From NCBI GenBank assembly GCA_964017195.1, contig OZ024891.1, forward strand, positions 6,907,994 through 6,971,993: DNA of 64,000 nucleotides, written 5' to 3'. A program made the translations under genes and the position numbers. Of this stretch, positions 1 to 11,940 are shown piece after piece. The DNA comes from Siderastrea radians (lineage: Eukaryota; Cnidaria; Anthozoa; Scleractinia; Rhizangiidae). Each line of letters opens with the position of its first letter. The first letter of the stretch is position 1. The notes beneath the pieces are model-generated. The model made no database searches. It was given only the letters and a program-made list of their open reading frames with translations, and had not been told where the DNA came from.

Positions 1-952
1 ATGTGGAGAACTGTTTATTTGAGTTTCCTGTCAATTGAAAGTAGGTTCAATTTTGATAGACCAGAAGTGAAGCTGTGTTTAAAGAATTGTTTTGAGAGAA
101 CAGTTAATAAATTGAGTGTCAACTGTCATTACCCCATCTAAAACAACAGTGTCCATTTGGTCTTCATACAGGTCTCAAATTTACATTTCCGTAAAAGCAA
201 GGTGTTGTTCATATGTCTACACTTTGTTAGGCCTTTTTCTCCTTAGTGATATAGTCCAGTTTGTCTAGGTCTTTGAGGTAGTACAAAAGTTGTTACATCA
301 GTTAATCGAACACTGTCAGATTTGCATTTAGGGGGCCCTGATGACCTACCAAAACAAATGTGGTTCAATGTAGAGGTAGTCTTGGTACTTTTGTTTATAG
401 TAGAAGGCACCTCCTCCCTCCCTTGTCCCCCCTATAAAGGGGCTGTCACCTCACCATATTTAAGTGGCCATCTCTATACATCATCCATGTTTTCTTATCC
501 TTACTGCCAATTTGTTATTCAAATTAACCTTATTGAAACCTCTTCATAACAGCCATCATTCTACAGTGGCCTGTGAATCTGTGTGAGGATAAACAATGTA
601 GAGTGGCTTGACTGTATGTGGGAAAAATGTGTACGACAGCATATATAACTGTCAAATCATAAGACTTTGAAAGACGTGTTAGTTTTTAACCAGAGACAGT
701 TGTCTAACCTTGTAGTTGCAATGAGCCATTTTTAAATTACCTTATTGAGCTTCTTTTTCAAGGCAGCTCCTGGACCACACCCTTTCAATGAAAATGTTTT
801 TTAGTCATCCAAGTAAAACAAATATTCATATGAAAAGTTCTTTACTATGCCTTGCTTTGACATAGCTTGGCTAAAGGGAATTCAAAATTGAACTGTTGTT
901 TGTTTGAATGGACAGCTAGAAAGTAACTCCTCATTTGTAATGTTGTTTGTAG
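1..952. other. intron or upstream sequence of gene A, no exon recognised
   Basis: A/T-rich DNA with only short open frames. The exon at 953 is preceded by a normal acceptor, so at least the right part of this stretch should be intron of gene A, whose 5' exons (HEPN and TRADD-like by analogy with gene B) would lie beyond the left edge. I see no supported gene or recognisable repeat here. Confidence 0.5.
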
Positions 953-1069
953 GTGCAAGCAGTGCTTCAAATCATGATTCTACTACTTTAAGCAACATTT
1001 TTAGAATCACTAGAGAAGAACCACGCCCTTCAAAAAGGCCAGCTTCAGCAGTCTCTTCATCAAGTGAAG
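953..1069 (+). CDS. gene A: Ser-rich linker exon (39 codons)
   Basis: A short internal exon bounded by an AG acceptor (951-952) and a GT donor (1070-1071). It is phase 1 at both ends and open across 117 bases. The product is a low-complexity Ser/Thr/Arg-rich linker containing EEPRPSKRPASA and ending SSSSEG. It has the same size and phase as the other linker exons in both paralogs and the same basic KR patch, but not their DV...ES core. No domain is recognised; a flexible spacer between N-terminal and vWA modules is likely. Splicing is inferred from the consensus, frame and phase, so transcript evidence would settle it. Confidence 0.5.
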
Positions 1070-1256
1070 GTTAGCAGTGTACCTTGCTTCTATTAAAAAA
1101 ATATTTGTTCAATACTTGTAGCACCGGGCATTAATCCTCAGTGTGAATAATCAAGGGAGTTTATGTCGCATGCAAGCGTTGTTGACAGAATAACTGTCCC
1201 ACAGATGAGATATCTCTTGGTTGTTGCATAGGCATCCCAGGCTCGCTAGCAGACTA

Positions 1257-1319
1257 CTTTAGTGGCAAAATATAAAGAGGTGTATGTAACTTGATCGCTA
1301 GTTTAGTCAGGAAACTTAA
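1257..1319 (+). repeat. short dispersed repeat, inverted copy in gene B intron
   Basis: About 63 bases (TAGTGGCAAAAT to TTTAGTCAGGAAACTTA) recur in inverted orientation at 41217-41281 in a gene B intron. The copies are similar but not identical. This copy abuts the left terminus of the element starting at 1321. Confidence 0.6.
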
Positions 1320-1586
1320 ATGGGTGATTCCAGAAAATATCCATACCCTACCACGGGTGGCATCTTCATCTAGACCCCCCCTTGCCTTAGGAAATTCCAA
1401 AATGCTCAACCCCCCCTTGCCCTCGGAATTCCAAACCGTTCTACCCCGCCATGCCTTCAGAATTCCGTAATCACTCAAATCCCCCTTCGGAATTGCCGCT
1501 TTTTTCTTCCAACTGATTTGAAAGGCCCTCTCTATATTCCAAACACCTTTATTAAACGGAAATTAATCCTTTCGCTCCCTCCGTCC

Positions 1587-2486
1587 ATCAATAAGCTTAC
1601 CCTAAACGTGACAAAGAGTAGCTAGTCTCGAGGGTGAGATAAACCTTTCTTTGTTTCACACTGAATTAGAGAGAGTGCAATCTGTAAAATGCCTAGGTGT
1701 CAATATTGATGAATACTTAACGTGGGATAACCACATATTAAGTATAAGGCAGAAAGTCACCCGCAACTTAAGTATTCTAAAAAAGGTTAATCCTGTATTA
1801 AAAGTAGAAAACTTAATTGACATTTACCGGTCAATAATTGAACCTTATTTTACATATTGTTGTATTGTTTGGGACACTATAGGTGAAACACAAATGGCAA
1901 ATTTGCAAAAACTCCAAAAACCGAGCAGCACGCATCATAACTGGTGCCTCTTATCTGAAAAGATCTTGTGATCTTCTTGCAGAATTAGGGTGGTTGAATT
2001 TGGAGGTGACGAGACAGCGTCAAAAGGCTATCTTGATGTTTAAAGTATTAAACGGTCTGACCCCCCCGTATTTGTCTGAAATGTTTACACATAAGACCTC
2101 TTTTCAAAATTATGGACTGCGATCTTCCAAAATGAACCTTGAGCTTCCAAAATGTCGCACAAACTATTACAAAAATAGTTTTGATTTTTCTGGAGCTAAG
2201 CTATGGAATGATTTGCCTCCAAGTGTTTAAGATGAAAGTTCCCTTAAAAGGTTTGTGTGTAAACTGGACTCCTACAGTGTACACTACCGGCACCAGCAAT
2301 GCCTCAAAGTAATTTCATATCATACAGTACTTATATCGCAGTATATTGTAATTATTTAATTAACTGTAATTGGTTTTACTGAGATAATATCGTGTACGGA
2401 TTTTATGTAAAACAAATTTTAATATGTTGTATATTTTAATTTGATGAAATTCCGTGGGTAAATAAAAGATTCTATCTATCTATCTA
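1587..2486 (+). pseudogene. LINE reverse-transcriptase 3' remnant, frameshifted
   Basis: Translated pieces read NKLTLNVTKS, then a thumb/C-terminal region with SVKCLGVNIDEYLTWDNH and RSIIEPYFTYCCIVWD, then after a shift near 1925 AARIITGASY and SFDFSGAKLWNDLPPSV. These are hallmark blocks of the C-terminus of non-LTR retrotransposon polymerases (jockey/CR1-type). The polymerase core is missing and there is an internal stop or frameshift, so it is 5'-truncated and dead. The 3' end carries AATAAA and finishes in a TCTA microsatellite, typical of LINE tails. It lies in a gene A intron. Confidence 0.85.
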
Positions 2487-2950
2487 AAATGTATGAGTGA
2501 TATTTTTCATTGTAACCTTCCACGGCAAAACGTACCCTAGCGATAATCCGTTAAACATTAGAAAACTCATTAGACAAACGGTTTTAAAGTCATTCCAACG
2601 CTTGGTCCAATGTTTAAACGTGTGTCTATAATTTTGGGTGCCGAGGGTTGCCGTGAATAATTTGCGTGCGGAATGCGACATAAAATTTTAACAACAAAGC
2701 TAAAATTTTCAGAATTGAAATTGGAAATTCATAATTGCGTTTGCCAGACTCAAACCTGCCGTCAAAAGCAAAACTGTTGAATGCAACCTATTCTAAAAAT
2801 TGAAGGTTATGATGTTAGGAAAAGAATTAGAGTAAAATAGCAAGCTTTTTTCCTGCAATTATTTTTAGTTCACAGTGAAGGCAATTTGCATACTGTACTG
2901 CAGCGTCAAATAAATTGCGCGAGAACCGCACTTTATCCTTCGATTGAAAT

Positions 2951-3648
2951 TACCGTAAACACCGGCGTATAAGCCCCACTCGCAGATAAGCCGCACCCCG
3001 AGTTTAGAGGCTAAAGTTTTGAAAAAAAAAGTTTTTTTGGTCAAAAATTCATAGCCGAGTCATCTCATTTAATGAACATATTGGCGGATCGGTGATTCAA
3101 TTTGTAGTCTGAATAAGACTCGAACACGCATTTTAATCCTTATAACAAGTATAAAAAAGGTACAAAAATGTAGTTGAACACAAGACCGCTTTCCCCGATG
3201 AACTTTTCCCCAGCATTTTTCCAGTTAAAGCTATTCAAGTCCAAAAATTTGTGAGTAAGTTCGTTCGGACGTTCGGTTGTGTATCGTGGCTTAGTAGCCA
3301 GGCACTCGATGAGAAGAGAGAAACTGGTGACAAGTGTTGTCGCTTCGTTCAGTTTAGCGATTTCTTTAGCTGTTCGTGGCTTCCATGCAGGTTTACAAGG
3401 ATATTTGGAAGCCATCCATCGGTGACAAACTCGCCTGTGAAAGGGAGTTCAACAACGGAGAAACAGTGGGCCATTTACCACGCGAGTTCTAGCGTGGTAC
3501 CGTTTTTGACTTTATTTTGGTGTTTTGGGGATGATTCATGGAAAATTACAGATTTTTTTCCAGATGTTCTCGCAGATAAGCCGCACCCCCGATTTTGAGC
3601 GAAGTTTTAGGGTAAAAAGGTGCGGCTTATACGCCGGTGTTTACGGTA
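2951..3648. mobile_element. MITE with TACCGTAAACACCGG termini
   Basis: The terminal inverted repeat is near-perfect over about 25 bases: 2951-2975 begins TACCGTAAACACCGGCGTAT and 3624-3648 is its reverse complement. GCAGATAAGCCGCACCCC recurs inside both ends. No transposase is present, so this is a non-autonomous element. Related but diverged ends occur at 29428-29819, 37309-38095 and 41110-41195. Confidence 0.75.
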
Positions 3649-4233
3649 AAATAGTAAATGAAACTCACATTGAAATTCAAAGTCAATGACAACTTTAAAA
3701 GAATTTGTACAAAATAGTGAATGTAGTCTGATCAAAAGCGCATCAAAGTTGCATAACGCGTGAAATCTGACCTTTTAAATGAACGTCGCATGGTATGTAA
3801 CGCAACAATTTCTCGTGTCTCGATGATATCTGCTTTAATATAGGAGCTGAAAACCCTTTGCTGGGATCTACAGAATTGTATTCGAGCAAAACAATCGAAG
3901 AAAAGCCTACGATCGCTTTTGTGACCGATGGCAAGTGAACAGCTTTCAGCCGTCACGTTAGCATAAACTTTTTATTGACCATGACCATTGAAATGTGTCT
4001 CCGGCATGTTGATTGAGTTGAACGTGTCTCCTGTTTACGAGTGAATTATCGTCCTTAGATAAGTCGTTTTTGACGAGTTTTTCTTGAAGAGACTTAACTA
4101 CACCAAACTTTAAGTTACTCTCCTGAAAATCCCCCCATGTCCTTGGAATTCCAGTCGACGTAACTCCCCCTCCCCTTCGGAATTCCGAGATGCCGCCCGT
4201 GGTATGGGTATGGATATTTTCTGGAACCACCCA

Positions 4234-5071
4234 ATGACAATGAATAGCCAATTAAGTTTACATCACAGATCAAACATTGTCCTTGTGTTGTTTCTTGACC
4301 GTCTCGAAGCCTTTCATCTGCATTTCAGCCAGTTTTTGGATGAGCGTGTGTAGCACGGTTCTGTCCCTGCAACGCATACATTGTCTCTGGCTTTATTTAT
4401 TTATTTTTTGAAACTTTGCTTTATGACATAATGCAGAAACGACAACTTTTTCTGGAAAAGCGTGCTCACAAGCACATTTGTCATGCATGATAAACCAGTC
4501 ATGCAAGAAAAAAATGAGACTTGTCAAGATTGGCCACTGAAGCTTTCTCTATGTACTATTATTATAATCCTGATAACTTGAACTGTTAGGTAAGACACAT
4601 AAAACATTAAGAAATATCGAGTTATCGGAAGTGTAAATGAAAGTAAAAATAAGGTCGAATGCTTTTGATTTGAGTGGGCAAGAATTTTGAGATGCTATGG
4701 TTCAAGTTGTTGAGAATAAGCATGATCACATGTGAGCCAACATTTCCCATCACACTTATAATGAGTTGAAATGTTTTGGCATTCATGAACAGTGAAAACC
4801 TTTATTTTCTGAATTTTTAAAATAGCAATCACAGTATTTTGTATCTACGACATTATCAGAAACTCAGAGTACCCCCCCCCCCTCCTGGGATAATAACCTC
4901 AACAATGTGCTCAGGAATGCACTCAACTCTACTACAATATCTCGTAGTTGCTATCGCAACCACAATATAAAAATGGGAAGCTGTTTTATCCTAGTAGTTT
5001 CTGCTTCTTGATGCAGTTGTGAGAAAAGATCACTCTTCCATTTTGCACCTACTGTTGCAACATTTAAGAAT
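4234..5071. other. gene A intron, nothing recognised
   Basis: A/T-rich intronic sequence with a short poly-C run near 4871. No exon or named repeat is supported. Confidence 0.4.
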
Positions 5072-5440
5072 GGTGCCTCCTTTTGCACATCTCAGGATAT
5101 TCGGTTTTCTCAAGGAATTTGCCCCCTAACACGACAATATTTTTGTGCAGTTTATGACTGTGGAAAAAGCAGATCTTAGTGAGGGCTATCAGAATCCAGA
5201 AAGAAAATAGGGGGTAACCCTGCATTTTTCAGGGATAATTGAGCTTAAATTTGGAAAGAAATTGCCATACATTCTTTGTATTTTGATGCTTTTTTAGTTT
5301 TTTTGGTTGCTTAATTATCTCTGAAAAATGCATGGCTACCCACATTTTTCTTTTTGGATTCCAGTAGGTCTTGCTAAGAATTGCTTTTTCCCCATAGTCA
5401 TAACCTTAGCAAAAATACATCTGTATTAGGATGCACCGTC
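5072..5440 (+). repeat. dispersed intronic repeat, copy 1
   Basis: It begins at GGTGCCTCCTTTTG and contains TTATGACTGTGGAAAAAGCAG, a GGGGTAACC...CATTTTTCAG block and a matching inverted AAAAATGCATGG block. The same ordered blocks recur at 46743-47365 in gene B, in the same orientation but in a different intron, so this is a mobile repeat rather than a relic of gene duplication. The paired TTTTTCAG/CTGAAAAA blocks give a partial foldback. Confidence 0.65.
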
Positions 5441-5614
5441 CTTAAAGGTTGCTACATTGGCTAACATCTTAATCTTACACACCAGTTTACAGCATAGAAG
5501 AGAGAGGATGGGAGAATCACGGAAACATCCCTAGAAGCATTTGTAGTAAGGGAGTAAGATGAATTAATTTTGTTCCTGATTTTAGCTGATGAATAGTTTC
5601 TCTTTATCAAATAG

Positions 5615-5710
5615 ATGTAGCTGTGGGCACCTCAGATGCTGACAAAGATGTTCAAATTGCTTGTAAACGAGGCAAGTCAGAAGCCACTGGAGAACAAACT
5701 GATAATGATG
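5615..5710 (+). CDS. gene A: linker micro-exon (32 codons)
   Basis: Bounded by AG (5613-5614) and GT (5711-5712), phase 1 at both ends and fully open. It encodes a hydrophilic acidic/basic linker including GTSDADKDVQ and CKRGKSEATGEQ. The pattern DV(x)n-KRxKxE-x(3-4)-Q-x(2)-D/E-D-G matches the three micro-exons of gene B, showing homology. It directly precedes the vWA exon, as the last linker does in gene B. No known domain is seen; it is a spacer with a basic patch that could act in nuclear import. Confidence 0.7.
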
Positions 5711-6035
5711 GTAAATAAAACCAATTTGGATCTGTAATTTTGCTTTTAAGGAAAGATGTGTGTATTTTAACTAGTAGAAACATTAAGTTGAAGCAAAGTT
5801 GTGATACATGTCAAGTGCAGATCCAGACTGATTTCCACTTGTTTATGGAAGTGGGTCACATTTTTGTGATAAATACATTTTCTTTAAAATTTTCTTTACA
5901 TTTCAAGTTTGGTGAAGAAATAAGTAAACAAAGCAAAGTCAGTCTTAATGAGCCATTTTTGGGCCACTTAGCTGTGCCATGCAAGCATTAGGGGATAACA
6001 CGTGATGGACAAGTGTCTCGTTTATGCTGTTTTAG

Positions 6036-6611
6036 GTGGAGAATGTGATATGGATGTTGTCTTTGCTGTGGACTATTGTTCAAGTGTGTCGCAAGAAGAG
6101 TTTCAAGTGGAGTTAAACTTTGTTAAACAGTTGGCCCAATCTTGGAACGTTTCCCCAGAAGGCCTTGTTGTGTATGGGCACAGTGCTAAAGCAGTGCCCT
6201 TCAATCCAGATGATGGCAAAGTGTTTACTGTTCAGCTAGGTGAGCTGAGAACCAAAACATGGCTTGAAAAAAAGACAAGAAGAATGGATTTGGGATTAAC
6301 TGAAGCAGCTGGCAATTTCACTGCAAGTTCCAGTCAACATCAGCTTGTTGTTTTGGTAACAACTGGCAAACAAATATCAAATGCAGAAAACAAAGATGAT
6401 GATCAGGATCAGGACCTACTTGTATCAGCATCTAAGGAACTGTCCTCAAGAAATGTTAAAATCATCATTGTGCCAGTTGGCTTGGAAACAGATTTCAGGC
6501 AGCTTGGATTGATTGTGAAGCGGCCACAGTCTTTGTATCCACTTTCCAGTTTTGTTGACATGACACCTGATACAGCTCAGAAGGTTGCATCCAACATTGT
6601 TACAACCATAG
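6036..6611 (+). CDS. gene A: von Willebrand factor A domain exon
   Basis: A 192-codon exon, AG at 6034-6035, GT at 6612-6613, phase 1 on both sides. The first strand CDMDVVFAVDYCSSVS is the vWA MIDAS strand, followed by a Rossmann-like order of helices and strands (LVVLVTTGKQ, VKIIIVPVG, then FRQLGLIVKRP). vWA domains bind protein ligands, often through a metal at the MIDAS. Here the metal site is degraded: the usual DxSxS reads DYCSS, so the first Ser is Cys, and the later TDG motif reads TTG with the Asp lost. Ligand binding, if any, is probably metal-independent. The gene B counterpart at 46083 is clearly homologous. The frame stays open into the intron to 6670, but alignment of the two paralogs stops at the donor. 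Confidence 0.85.
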
Positions 6612-7013
6612 GTGAGTTTGTTTTTCAGTTGTTTTTCTCAATTTGTGTACAGTGTTCATCAATTTTCTGAGGACAAGAACCAAATGCAGTAATCATGGTC
6701 CACATTTTTTGGTTTGGATAACTTAACTGTAATTAACCATCTAACTCTTGGCTTCAACATGAATCGTTTGTTTTTACAGTATTTTGAGTAAGTGAAGTGC
6801 TAACATTGTACAAATGTAACCATTAGATACGTACAATTATTTTAAATGAGGGAGGGTGGGAGTCAAAGCATGAAGACGGCAGTAGAAAACAACAGTACAA
6901 CGTGGGGCTAGCATGATAACAATAGACGTTGCTCTAGAGCTTGATGTACAGGTATGCTGAAATCTGAAACTGAACCTACGATATAAACCAGTTGATCTAT
7001 CCAGGAGCAATTA
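6612..7013. other. start of the 13-kb gene A intron
   Basis: Unique-looking A/T-rich intronic DNA after the vWA donor. No feature is recognised. Confidence 0.4.
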
Positions 7014-7693
7014 CAGTCAAAGCCGGTCAGGCGTTCTCGTCATAAACGGACTAATGAATTTGTTAGTGGCATATTGATTCTGTTCGTTGATTGAATAATC
7101 CATTCGTGAAATGAACAATCCAACATTCAAATTGAGCCTCGATTCAATAATCGAATGTTGATTGGATTACTGAACAAGAGCTATACCATATGTGGAAGGG
7201 AATGCAACCGGCAAACATGGCAGACTTGAATAAAGAACAGGTAAGTTATTTTAGTATTCTAATTTTTCCATCAACACGCCATTAGTAGCGAATGCTGTTC
7301 TTTTTCTACCGGCTTTGGTACATACGATTAATTCTTCCTTTTGATATTTGCCATTTCGATTAAAGAATACTTGTGAATATTTGCAAAAGCATACCAGTTT
7401 GATTGATCGACTGATCTTTGTTGTCTGCTGTGTCATGCAACCTCTGCGTTATTTTACAATCTCATCTTGCACTTTATACTAAAAATAAACTTGAAATTTG
7501 GCATTTCAGGAGAAATATATTGCAAGGCATTTGTTCATTAATCAAATCAACATTCGATTATTGAATCAAGGCGCAATTTGAATATTGGATTATTCATTTC
7601 ACGAATGGATTATTCAATCAATGAATGGAATCAATTTTCCAATAATAAATTCATTAGTACGTTAACGACGGAAATGCCTGACCGGCTTTGACA
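7014..7693. mobile_element. foldback MITE, Tc1/mariner-like ends
   Basis: The outer 150 bases at each end are inverted copies: the left begins CAGTCAAAGCCGGTCAGGC and the right ends GCCTGACCGGCTTTGACAA. Both continue into matching blocks around ATGAATTTGTTAG/AATAAATTCATTAG and CGATTCAATAATCGAATG. TA dinucleotides at the borders and CAGT-type ends suggest a Tc1/mariner-like family; this is inference. No transposase is encoded. Confidence 0.65.
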
Positions 7694-7700
7694 ATAATTA

Positions 7701-8074
7701 CCCTGGTAGAAATCCTATACAGGATCCTACAGGATTTTCTAGGATCCTATAGGATCCTACAGGATCCTACAGGATCCTGTAAGTTCACACAGGATCCTAC
7801 CCAGGATCCTAAATGGCACCATGTTGTTTAGGATCCTACTCAGGATCCTGTAAAGTCTTTCAGGATCCTGCTTATGATTGTCCAGGATCCTGTTTAGGAT
7901 CCTGTAGGATCTTGTTTAGGATTCTATAGGATCCTAACAGGATCCTATAGGATCCTACAGGATCCTACAGGATCTTATATAGGATCTTATCAGGATCCTG
8001 GTTAAGATCCTACAGGATCCTGTTAGGATCCTATTAGGATCTTATTAGGATCCTGGGCAGAATTTTTACCAGGG
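7701..8074. mobile_element. AGGATCCT-array element, copy 1
   Basis: The ends CCCTGGTAGAAATCCT and AGAATTTTTACCAGGG form an imperfect inverted repeat. The interior is nearly all palindromic AGGATCCT words (BamHI-site-like) spaced by TA, TAC or short unique runs. Copy 2 at 12090-12520 shares ends, interior order and unique words such as AAATGGCACCATGTTGTTTA. This is a non-autonomous transposon whose interior is a short palindromic tandem array. Confidence 0.75.
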
Positions 8075-9340
8075 ATATGAAAGGCTAAAAAAAATTGTCT
8101 GGCAAGTTTAATTTTGTTTGCGTTACATGATCGAGTTTTTATTACTTCCGTTTTAGATGTCTGCGTTGTACTGGGACTAGTGTTTGAAAGTGAGGAGACT
8201 GGGTTCCATCGTCCTTCTTTCGAATGATTCGATACGAGTACGGATGTTCGATTGGAGCTCCTGCAAAAAGCGAAGTAGAATTGCGATGCAAGAGCCAAAT
8301 TTCTAGCAGGAAAGTTTGTTTCCACAGTTTGCAAAGTGCCTGGGGCATCATGAAGCCCAGGAAGGCTCAATTGGGCGCTTTAAGTCTCAAAGAACCGAGC
8401 TTAGGGCATAACAGAAAGCCCAGCTTTGTACATCGTGAAGAGTCTCCAGCAGGGAACAAGGTACAATTCTGTGAGTTTCGGCATTAAAAGCAACGGCAGA
8501 CAAAGTTTTCGCTGGAGATTTTTGGCTTGCTGGAGACTTATATTTTGTATTGCTTTGGCTAGACCGTATATCTTTCCCGCACAAAGTGGTTACAAATTTC
8601 CCAGAATGCATTGCAAGGAAAAGAAAGTTTAATCTTTGACAACCTGCGAACTGGATACGTCTCTTCACGAGAAACAAGCTATTGCAGACTGATAAAAGCA
8701 GGATAACATTGTAGAAAACAAGAATTGCAAGCTGCTCATCGAGAAAAATGAACTATTCTGATATCTGTGTTGTTTCCACAACAGTTTACACAGGGACTTT
8801 GCCAGAATTGTAGCACGTATTGACATTGTCATGTTATAAACATTGTTCTGTGAGAAATATTCTAGCGGACGGTCAGGAAATCAATTCACATAAGTATCTA
8901 CTACAGAGTTGGGAATGCAACTAGGAAGATGGACAAACTGTATTCGGCAGAATCGTGAGTAGAACCTTCACATATTTCTTTCATGCTTTGCTGTGGTTTG
9001 AGAATTTCGACTCGTTTCGTCACATGTGAACCAAACAAAGGCCGTTCTGTGCTCATCTCACTTTGCTTATTCACGATTAGTCTTGAAACATATTCGTTAT
9101 TATTTTAGCTGTTTGTATTTGAAAAGTGATCGAACAATGTTTTGTTTCATGGGGCTTCGTTATATCCCAACACTTATTTGTTGATTCCTTGTCTTCTGAG
9201 ATATCTCTACTCTGTTTACATTCTGACATGTCAGTGCGGTGTAGCGCGAAAAGATTTTACCTTATTTTCCTTGCTTTCACACATTTTAATTTCTGCTATA
9301 CATTCGATTGTGTAAGAAATTCATGCATCAGACTTTCAAA

Positions 9341-9373
<33 letters not shown>

Positions 9374-9724
9374 AGAGCTAAAACACGGGACGTGTTTACG
9401 TGTGGTTCCTCTTTATGCAAAATGCCTCTGTTGACGTTTATATTTCAGCGAGCAACATTGAATGCGAATCAACTAGTTTTTAAGATCTACATTCTTTCCT
9501 ATCATAGATTACTTTCTTTTTTTCTAATTTATAGGTATTGCTATCAAGAGGCCTACCTGAAACACTTTTTGTTGTTAACTGTTACAATTAACTAAATGAA
9601 GCAAGCATTGTAAGGCTTTTCCCTAATATAAGCAATCATTACCATGAAATTTCTTTATGTTTACTCCTTGTTTCTGCTCTCGCTGTCACAAATTATTTTA
9701 TTATAGTTGTCCAAGAAACTTTGA
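8075..9724. other. gene A intron with a GA microsatellite
   Basis: The only clear structure is an (AG)n run at about 9341-9375. Short open frames exist on both strands but show no conserved domain or codon signal. Confidence 0.4.
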
Positions 9725-10490
9725 ACCCTAAGTCATCTGTATCTTTAAGCAAACCTTAATAACCCTAAGCACACATTAACCATAAGTAAAATTTAACCCT
9801 AAGCATACCATAACCCTAGGAGAAATTTAACCCTAAGCGCACCGTAACGCTAGGTCAAATTTAACCCTTAGCACCGTAACCCTAGGAAAAATTTAACCCT
9901 AAGCACACCGTAACCCTAGGTCAAATTTAACCCTAAGCACACCATAACCCTAGGTCAAATTTAACCCTAAACACACCATACCCCGAGGAAAAATTTAACC
10001 CTAAGCACACCGTAACCCTAGGTCAAGTTTAACCCTAAACACACCATACCCCTAGGAAAAATTTAACCCTAAGCACACCGTAACCCTAGAAAAAATTCAA
10101 CCCAAAGCGCACTGTAACCTGAGGTCAAATTTAACCCTAAGCACACCGTAACCCTAGGAAAAATTTAACCCTAAGTGCACCATAACCCTAGGTCAAATTT
10201 AACCCTAAGCACACCATAACCCTAGGACAAATTTAACCCTAAGCGCACCGTAAACCCTAGGTCAAATTTAACCTTAAGTGCACCATAACCCTAGGAAAAA
10301 TTTAACCCTAAGCGCACTGTAACCCCTAGCTCAAATTTAACCTTAAGCACACCATAACCCTAGGAAAAATTAACCCTAAGCACACCATAACCCCTAGCTC
10401 AAATTTAACCCTTAACACACCGTAACCCTAGCTCAAATTTGACCCTTAGTGCATCTAAGCCCTAGCTCAAATTTAGCCCTAATTAAGCTT
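9725..10490. repeat. CCCTAA-type 34-bp minisatellite
   Basis: About 22 imperfect copies of a 34-bp unit of the form AACCCTAAGCACACCGTAAC + CCTAGGTCAAATTT. Successive units often alternate between AGGTCAAATTT and AGGAAAAATTT, giving a 68-bp higher-order period. Each unit carries a CCCTAA and a CCCTAG word, resembling the TTAGGG/CCCTAA telomere repeat of cnidarians, but interrupted. Confidence 0.85.
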
Positions 10491-10627
10491 GCCATGAAAT
10501 GTGAATGTTAACCCCAAGGTCAGTCTTAACTGTGAGTTATTTGGTGATAAAGGGATTTGTTTCCTTAAAAAGTGTTTTTCATAGCTCTGTTTAACTAGGT
10601 AAATCAGTTTATCATTCAAATATACAA

Positions 10628-10669
<42 letters not shown>

Positions 10670-11940
10670 TAAAAACTGGACTAGGTATATTGGATTTCTA
10701 GCATTTTGATTGGCTGAACGGAGCCAGGCTATCAGCTCATATACCTGCTGCGACAAATATGGTCAATGAACACTCAACAACAAAGTGAGCTGAAAGTTTT
10801 TTCCTCGCGAGCAACCCGACGAGAAAAATGGCCGAGAAAAATCACTTGGCACCGAATTTAAAGAAATTCCAACATCGTCACCAACAAGCATCACCAACAG
10901 CGTCGTCTAACACAAGTCAGAATTGTTTGAAGAAACTGTGCAGAAACAGAAATTTTTAAAGCATTAAGAGTCGTGTTTACAATTAATTTCTTTCATCGAT
11001 CGTCACGTCGATCAATGATTGAAATTGAACACGGTAGGTTTTATCAGGAAAGCTTTCCACTTCAAAATATCAAGACAAGACATAAAATAAAACACAGTGA
11101 AATGGGGCAGGAGCATTTAATAAAAACTATCACACATTCATGGCGAGTCGGTGCGAAAATCATGAAGCAGTCTAACAAGTACTAAAAAAATACAGCGGCA
11201 AACTACCAAGACTGAGGAAGGAAGGGCGAGATTTTTTTCGCCTTTAACACGCAAAATTGACACTGGTTTACCTGCACTCGTTGTAGCTCTGTGTTCCAAC
11301 AGGTCCAAATGCTCAGATAGAAATCGGATGCCATGTAAACGGAGTTGAATCGCTTTTCCAGTTGTTTGAATGTTGTTTTTAAGCTTACCATTCCGTCCAC
11401 AACCTCTAAACCGGGAACAACTGCATTTTGCACTTTGCATTTAACAAACTATGATGGTGACTTCTAATGTTCCTCACTACAGTAATCTTGCTTCTGAGCT
11501 GCATGGAAATTACCTCTTCAAGTTCAAATTTGTTCTGTCTTCAGTTCGATGAAACAAGCACATGATGGCTCCGTTGTGCGAACAGATTACAAACTTTTTC
11601 AGTTTCAACTCCAGCAGCTAATATGGTGAAATTGTACAGCTTCAATCCGCTTTGAACGATGATAACAACAATGTTTCAGGAAAAATCAAACATGTACCAT
11701 ATTTCAGAGCCAATAATTAGAAGATTTCTTTCCAAAACTTGTGCTACTTTGTTCACTTTCGAGCAGTTTTCATTGATTCATTCAGCTTTGCAATGAAATG
11801 CTGCAACACTTCGCAAGGTTTTGGCGCCTTTTTCGTTCAGTCATGTGAGCGATTCTTGTTCCGTTTAAATTTCTTTTCTCATTTTTCCCGTTCTTTCTTG
11901 GTTTTTTTTTTTAAATAGTGGTTAAGTTTTTAATAAAACA
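10491..11940. other. gene A intron with (TA)n tract
   Basis: An (AT)n run lies at about 10630-10664. The rest is A/T-rich. The interval from about 10,670 to 12,050 may be one element, because it begins and ends next to (AT)n runs and ends in a hairpin, but I cannot prove inverted termini. Confidence 0.4.

Larger units (their letters stand above)
1321..4233. mobile_element. inverted-repeat-bounded composite element
   Basis: The left end (1321-1366, starting TGGGTGATTCCAGAAAATAT) is an imperfect inverted copy of the right end (4190-4233, ending TCTGGAACCACCCA). Both ends are followed inward by C-rich blocks with repeated GGAATTCC-like words, also inverted. A LINE fragment and a separate MITE lie between them. 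Either this is one transposon with later insertions, or two copies of a terminal repeat in opposite orientation. No transposase frame is seen, so the family is unassigned. Confidence 0.55.

Noticed and set aside
8023..8370. 115-codon minus-strand open frame beside the AGGATCCT element
   Set aside because: It starts downstream of repeats and overlaps competing frames on the other strand; no domain.
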